A DNA stretch of 10,640 nucleotides. Source: CAYYNP01 sp964472545 (GTDB lineage: Bacteria; Planctomycetota; Planctomycetia; Pirellulales; Thermoguttaceae). How positions within the stretch are numbered: position 1 is the stretch's first letter; each line of letters opens with the position of its first letter. The position numbers and the translations under genes are program-made. The stretch is taken from assembly GCA_964472545.1 (NCBI GenBank), contig CAYYNP010000333.1, positions 1 to 10,640 on the forward strand, in the 5' to 3' direction. The notes beneath the pieces were generated by a model, which worked only from the letters and a program-made list of their open reading frames with translations, ran no database searches and was not told the DNA's origin. Below are positions 7,596 through 10,640 of this stretch, in pieces.

Positions 7596-8335
7596 CAGGT
7601 GATCTCCTCCGGCGGAACCGGCTTGGCGTTGGTGCGAACTTCGACCACCCGGCCGCTCCGCAAACGGATCACGCGATCGGCGATCGCGGCAATCGCGCTG
7701 TTGTGGGTGATCAGCACGACCGTCTTGCCCAAGCGGCGGTTCAGATCGACCAGCATTCCCAGCACGCGTTTGCCCGTGGCGTAATCCAACGCGCCGGTCG
7801 GCTCGTCGCACAGCAACAGGGTCGGATTCTTCGCCAACGCCCGAGCGATGGCCACGCGCTGCTGTTCGCCGCCGGACATCTGGGCCGGAAAGTGGTGCAT
7901 CCGATCCTCGAGCCCCACCAAACGCAACGCCTCGGCGACGTCCAGCGGATCGGCCGATAGCTCCGTCGAAACCATCACGTTCTCTTCGGCCGAGAGATTG
8001 GGCACGAGATTGTAGAACTGAAACACGAAGCCGACCGTGTCGCGGCGATAGCGCGTCAGCTCGGCCGCGGAAAACGTGGTCATTTCGCGGTCGCCGTAGA
8101 AGACCCGGCCGCCGGTGGCCGTGTCGAGCCCGCCCACGATGTTCAGGATCGTCGACTTGCCCGAGCCGCTGGGCCCGACCATCACCAGCGTCTCGCCTTG
8201 GCGGATCTCGAGCGAGACGTCGGCCAGCGCCTCGACGCTCACTTCCCCCATGCGAAACGTCTTATCGACTTGCTCGAGGCGCAACAAGGCGCGATCGGAC
8301 CTGATGCCGTCAGAATTCGGGCCGTTGGATGTCAT
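7592..8335 (-). CDS. ABC transporter ATP-binding protein, LolD/MacB-type
   Basis: Cytoplasmic ATPase of 247 residues that would power the permease encoded next. All hallmarks are intact: Walker A GPSGSGKST, Q-loop FVFQFYNLVPNLSAEEN, signature MSGGEQQRVAIARAL, Walker B LLLCDEPTGALD, and the H-loop histidine in VLITHNSAIA. The FQFYNLVP and DEPTGALD forms are typical of the MacB/LolD/FtsE subfamily that pairs with FtsX-type permeases. The ATG at 8335 was chosen; the frame stays open to a TTG at 8437, but the added residues (SAEPTGSKEAIAYRNG and so on) are not family-like. The ribosome site of the ATG is weak. The stop codon overlaps the permease GTG by four bases, indicating translational coupling. 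Together with the adaptor, the set resembles DevBCA/MacAB-type exporters; the substrate is unknown, and no outer-membrane partner is in the window. Confidence 0.95.
   Translation of the reverse strand: MTSNGPNSDGIRSDRALLRLEQVDKTFRMGEVSVEALADVSLEIRQGETLVMVGPSGSGKSTILNIVGGLDTATGGRVFYGDREMTTFSAAELTRYRRDTVGFVFQFYNLVPNLSAEENVMVSTELSADPLDVAEALRLVGLEDRMHHFPAQMSGGEQQRVAIARALAKNPTLLLCDEPTGALDYATGKRVLGMLVDLNRRLGKTVVLITHNSAIAAIADRVIRLRSGRVVEVRTNAKPVPPEEITW
7605..7610 (-). promoter_or_regulatory. Ribosome binding site for the FtsX-type permease
   Basis: GGAGGA on the minus strand, within the last codons of the ATPase gene, nine bases before the GTG at 7595. It fixes the permease start and supports coupling of the two genes. 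Confidence 0.65.
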
Positions 8336-8597
8336 GACCACACACGCTGGATCCGGCGGGCTCTCGTTGATGCCGTTTCGATAGGCAATCGCTTCCTTGC
8401 TTCCCGTCGGCTCGGCCGAGCGCGGCAGGGCGTGCAACGCATAAGCTCCCTATCGGGTATTCGCCTCAAGCCCGACAAGCTTGCCCTCGGCAGTCTCGGG
8501 CGCATACGCCGAAGCCGCTGCCGGAGAAGCCCGCCGCCGTCGGTTGCCCTATCTGGAGCGTAGGTCACGGCTTACGGCGAAGCAACCGTAGGCAATT
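8336..8597. other. Upstream region of the ABC operon, no gene recognised
   Basis: About 260 bases between the ABC ATPase start and the complete inverted-repeat element. The promoter of the ABC operon should lie here or in the repeat beyond, but no convincing -35/-10 pair was found on the minus strand. Small symmetrical features are present: CAAGC/GCTTG (8468-8483 region), GGCAATTGCC (8591-8600, reaching into the repeat) and CGTA/TACG around GGTCACGGCT. GCTTACGGCG-like sequence near 8570-8579 also occurs next to the partial repeat at 50-59, so part of this stretch may belong to the repeat family. Confidence 0.4.
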
Positions 8598-8701
8598 GCC
8601 CAACCCATCAAGAGCCGTTCGTAGTGACCGCATTCATGCGGTCTTTCGCGGAATTCCGCTGCACGGCCCCGATGAATCGGGGCACTACGAACGGGTTGGG
8701 C
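8598..8701. repeat. Complete REP-doublet (REPIN-like) element with cloverleaf potential
   Basis: Arranged as nested inverted repeats. The outer arms are GCCCAACCC (8598-8606) and GGGTTGGGC (8693-8701). The inner arms are GTTCGTAGTG (8617-8626) and CACTACGAAC (8683-8692), perfectly complementary. Between them lie three hairpins or palindromes: ACCGCATTCATGCGGT (8627-8642), GCGGAATTCCGC (8648-8659) and CCCCGATGAATCGGGG (8667-8682). The left half and the reverse complement of the right half are homologous (GTTCGTAGTG then CC, two variable bases, ATTCAT, two variable bases, GG), as in a pair of inverted REP units. An extra 10 bases (8607-8616) occur only on the left. Weaker symmetry continues outward to about 8586. 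The element lies between spoVG and the ABC ATPase gene and holds no gene. No transposase is nearby. Confidence 0.88.
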
Positions 8702-8892
8702 GAATGCTCACAAGCAACCGCTTGCGGTGGGGGAGTCGATCGAAGCGATCGCCTCAGACGGCACAGACGGAAGAAGCGGAAGCGGCAGACCGCAGTCAGA
8801 GGCGGCAAGCGTTTGCAGAGGTGACGCCGATCCGGTAGCGTTCGGCGATCGGTTGCCACGCTGCTGGCGGTCCGGATGTGTGCGTTGGCCGG
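8702..8892. other. Intergenic region downstream of spoVG with two short hairpins
   Basis: About 190 bases beyond the spoVG stop. Two small hairpins are visible: CAAGC-AACC-GCTTG (8711-8724) and CGATCG-AAG-CGATCG (8737-8751). Neither is followed by a T-tract on the minus strand, so a standard intrinsic terminator for spoVG is not evident, although the hairpins and the adjacent repeat element could still act in transcript ending. The remainder shows no coding character. Confidence 0.4.
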
Positions 8893-9462
8893 CTACTCGA
8901 AGATCCCCGCCCCAAAACCGTCGTCGGCCGACCCTTCGGGCTGCGGCTGGTGTGTGGGGGCCTTATGGGGACCGCGAGGCTTCTCGGCGGCGGAAAGCTG
9001 AGCCGGCTCGAGCACGGCCGGTGCGCTCTTGGGCTCGCCGGCCGCGTCTGCGTCGAGTTCGTCGTAGCTGGGGACATAGCCGGGCTGCGTCGCCCTGTCC
9101 TTTTCCTCGCGAAATGCGGCAATCACCCGTTCTTGGATCATCTCGCGGCAGGCGGAGTTGATCGGATGGGCGATATCGGCGTAGAGCTTGGCGCGGCCGT
9201 CGTCGTCCTTGGCGGCGTGTTGCTCTTTCAGCCGCGCACCGCATTGGTTGCAGTGGGCGGCGCGCAGATGGTTCTTACAGCCACACTGAGGACAATGGGC
9301 CGTCAGCTTACGACTGGGCATCGCCACGAACGGGCCGGTGGCCCCCTCGATGATCTTCAAATCACGAACGACGAACGCGTCGTCGAACGTGATCGAACAA
9401 AACGCCTGCAGTCGTTCTCCCGGCTCGTCCATGAGCTTGACGCGAACTTCGGTGATTTCCAC
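8893..9462 (-). CDS. spoVG: SpoVG-family regulator with a zinc-ribbon-like insert and C-terminal extension
   Basis: A 189-residue protein; SpoVG proteins are usually about 85-100. The N-terminal part matches SpoVG (MEITEVRVKLMD, AFCSITFDDAFVVRDLKIIEG, GPFVAMPSRK, residues 1-52). The family's final block follows only after an insert (ADIAHPINSACREMIQERVIAAF, 95-117). The insert of about 42 residues carries CPQC (57-60) and CNQC (71-74), a four-cysteine zinc-ribbon-like motif. After 118 comes a Pro/Ala/Glu-rich tail, likely disordered. SpoVG of Firmicutes is a small nucleic-acid-binding regulator; this protein may act similarly, with the added metal-binding module modifying binding. Start: GTG with TAAGGAG seven bases upstream. 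It follows ispE by 27 bases, probably in one transcript; ispE and spoVG are also near neighbours in Bacillus. The insert and tail are seen directly; metal binding is inferred. Confidence 0.92.
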   Translation of the reverse strand: MEITEVRVKLMDEPGERLQAFCSITFDDAFVVRDLKIIEGATGPFVAMPSRKLTAHCPQCGCKNHLRAAHCNQCGARLKEQHAAKDDDGRAKLYADIAHPINSACREMIQERVIAAFREEKDRATQPGYVPSYDELDADAAGEPKSAPAVLEPAQLSAAEKPRGPHKAPTHQPQPEGSADDGFGAGIFE

Positions 9463-9469
9463 GGCGGTT

Positions 9470-9476
9470 CTCCTTA
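9470..9476 (-). promoter_or_regulatory. Strong ribosome binding site for spoVG
   Basis: TAAGGAG on the minus strand, seven bases before the GTG start at 9462. It is the best ribosome site in the window and lies in the 27-base gap after the ispE stop codon. Confidence 0.7.
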
Positions 9477-9489
9477 CACATCGGGCGAT

Positions 9490-10443
9490 TCAACGGCAAC
9501 TCCGCACCGCAAAGACGCTCCCCGCGCCGTCTGCTCGTAAACGTCCCGCGACACGCCGAGCGTGGCGCGCGTGACGGCAAAGCCCATAGTAAGACGTTCC
9601 ACTTCCGCTCATCCCGTGCCCTAGACAGTCTTCACGTGCGAATCGGTGCCGTAGTCTCTCAATCCAAGGCGACAGTCTTTCGGCGGGCGGCTGCAATCGG
9701 TTGAACAGCAGCCGCCCAACACGCCTCATATCTCCATGCGACAGGGCGCGAACCAACGGTTCCACGCATCGGGGAGCCCGAGACGGCCGGCAGTGGCCGT
9801 ACACCTCGGCCGTCGGCAATCCGGCCGGTGGCCGCACGACGACGAAACTAAGACTCCCAAGCCCGGCCGCGGGTTCCACCCGCTCTCCTCGCCCTCGACA
9901 AATCGCCGCGCCGCCGCCGAGAAAGAATGGCACGTCGCTGCCAATTTCGGCGGCCACCGCACGCAATTCGTCGAGCGAGAAGCCGAGGTTCCAAATCGCG
10001 TTGGCCGCCACCAATGCGGCCGCCGCATCGCTGGACCCGCCGCCCAAACCCGACTCCATCGGAATCCGCTTCACCAGCCGCATACGCAAGCCGCGGTCTA
10101 TGCCCGCTCGCATTTGCAGCAACTTGACCCCCCGGACCACGAAATTGTCGTTGCCTTGTGGGAGGTCACCCAAGCCGATGTTGCCCGGGTCGATGTCGCC
10201 TGAGTCGATGTCGCCACGTTGAGCCTCGCCGGAATAACCCGACGCTCGAACCCTCTCGCATTTCAGTTCTACTTGTCCGCCGGTCTCCTCGGTGAAGTAC
10301 AGGCTGTCGTATAGGTCGACCGGACACATGAGGGTTTCGATCTCATGGTATCCGTCGTCACGCTTGCCAAGGACCTCGAAGAAAAGGTTCAGTTTCGCCG
10401 GTGCTCGAACTACGTGGGTAGCCACGCTGCGGTGAATTCGCAT
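9490..10443 (-). CDS. ispE: 4-diphosphocytidyl-2-C-methyl-D-erythritol kinase IspE
   Basis: GHMP-family kinase of the non-mevalonate (MEP) isoprenoid pathway; it phosphorylates CDP-methylerythritol at the 2-position using ATP (EC 2.7.1.148), in the cytoplasm. The 317-residue product shows the family motifs: APAKLNLFFEVLGKRDDGYHEI near the N-terminus (substrate-binding side), the ATP-binding PMESGLGGGSSDAAAAL (about 129-144, motif GLGGGSSDAA), SDVPFFLGGGAAICRGRGE, and the C-terminal MSGSGTS (about 278-284). A run of Gly-Asp-Ile-Asp-type pentapeptides (about 77-97) interrupts the domain just before the conserved NDNFVVRG segment. The ATG at 10443 starts the protein as in relatives; the in-frame ATG at 10515 would add 24 residues without family similarity, but lies close to a good promoter, so it stays possible. 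First gene of the ispE-spoVG unit. Confidence 0.95.
   Translation of the reverse strand: MRIHRSVATHVVRAPAKLNLFFEVLGKRDDGYHEIETLMCPVDLYDSLYFTEETGGQVELKCERVRASGYSGEAQRGDIDSGDIDPGNIGLGDLPQGNDNFVVRGVKLLQMRAGIDRGLRMRLVKRIPMESGLGGGSSDAAAALVAANAIWNLGFSLDELRAVAAEIGSDVPFFLGGGAAICRGRGERVEPAAGLGSLSFVVVRPPAGLPTAEVYGHCRPSRAPRCVEPLVRALSHGDMRRVGRLLFNRLQPPAERLSPWIERLRHRFAREDCLGHGMSGSGTSYYGLCRHARHARRVAGRLRADGAGSVFAVRSCR
10153..10215 (-). repeat. 15-base tandem repeat within ispE encoding GDIDx pentapeptides
   Basis: The minus strand encodes successive pentads GDIDS, GDIDP, GNIGL, GDLPQ, then G before NDNF. On the plus strand the units TCGATGTCGCCTGAG (10190-10204) and TCGATGTCGCCACGT (10205-10219) are clear, and CCGATGTTGCCCGGG (10175-10189) is a diverged third copy. 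Because the period is a multiple of three, the frame is kept. It looks like a short in-frame expansion in a surface loop. Confidence 0.75.
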
Positions 10444-10535
10444 CGCAGAAAACGTGCTCTCACACTCCAATTCAAGCGGCCAGTTTCTTTCCGAACCGTT
10501 CCGGTCGGGGGCCATGGCCTACACTAGCATTCGGG

Positions 10536-10564
10536 ATTGTATCACCTCTCGCTTCTCACGTCAA
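10536..10564 (-). promoter_or_regulatory. Sigma-70-type promoter for ispE-spoVG
   Basis: The minus strand reads TTGACG (-35, 10559-10564), a 17-base spacer, then TACAAT (-10, 10536-10541). Both boxes are five of six to the bacterial consensus and the spacing is ideal. Transcription would start near 10529. That leaves only about 13 bases before the ATG at 10515, or about 85 bases before the preferred ATG at 10443. The remaining bases to the window end (10565-10640) show no gene that I can support. Confidence 0.6.
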
Positions 10565-10640
10565 CCTCGACTTGTGAGCTTCCCTTGGCCAAGGCGGTTG
10601 CGTTGTACGGAAGTGAGTTGCTTGCTTTGAGTTGTGTTTG

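Noticed and set aside
5916..7784. Long open frame (622 codons) on the plus strand across the ABC permease
   Set aside because: Antisense to a well-supported two-module FtsX permease; the product is low-complexity His/Gln/Arg-rich sequence.
7596..7811. N-terminal extension of the permease to a start at 7811
   Set aside because: The added 72 residues are an out-of-frame shadow of the ATPase gene. A GTG at 7595 with GGAGGA upstream and the stop/start overlap explains the true start.
8598..8701. Possible tRNA or structured ncRNA gene, because of the cloverleaf-like fold
   Set aside because: There are no T-loop (GGTTCRA), D-loop or CCA-end signals, and the symmetry of the two halves is that of a doubled inverted repeat. 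A regulatory RNA cannot be ruled out, but nothing shows one.

Overview
The window is GC-rich, has several GTG starts, and its genes read like those of a free-living planctomycete (Planctomycetota, probably the Pirellulales group). This rests on the protein character, the ispE-spoVG pairing and the style of intergenic repeats. It is an inference, not a database match. No tRNA, rRNA, CRISPR array, insertion sequence or transposase gene was seen.

Layout, left to right. Bases 1-51 are the right half of an inverted-repeat element that recurs complete near 8.6 kb. On the minus strand follows uxaC (hexuronate isomerase). A divergent intergenic region separates it from a plus-strand gene for a small, divergent CpaF/VirB11-like ATPase. 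A dense block of nested inverted repeats (about 2638-2914) comes next, then a plus-strand gene for a single-pass membrane protein of unknown function. Converging on it is a three-gene minus-strand operon for an export ABC system: ATPase, large two-module FtsX-type permease and HlyD-type periplasmic adaptor. Upstream of that operon lies a repeat-rich region of about 550 bases with the complete cloverleaf-like repeat. The right end holds a minus-strand pair, ispE then spoVG, behind a good sigma-70-type promoter at 10536-10564.

How the genes relate. ispE (isoprenoid precursor synthesis) and spoVG (nucleic-acid-binding regulator) are co-directional, 27 bases apart, and look like one transcription unit. 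The ATPase, permease and adaptor form one export machine: the first two genes overlap by 4 bases and the third follows closely. uxaC is a stand-alone sugar-acid catabolic gene here, and the CpaF-like ATPase has no secretion or pilus partners in view.

The points most worth a second look are: (1) a REP-doublet element whose two hairpins carry matched, pairing-preserving base changes, with a 51-base exact copy at the window edge; (2) a separate nested block with four related REP-like motifs; (3) a SpoVG protein with a four-cysteine zinc-ribbon-like insert inside its conserved domain; (4) a pentapeptide tandem repeat inserted in IspE; (5) an orphan ATPase with an altered Walker A motif. No clearly new multi-gene system was found.
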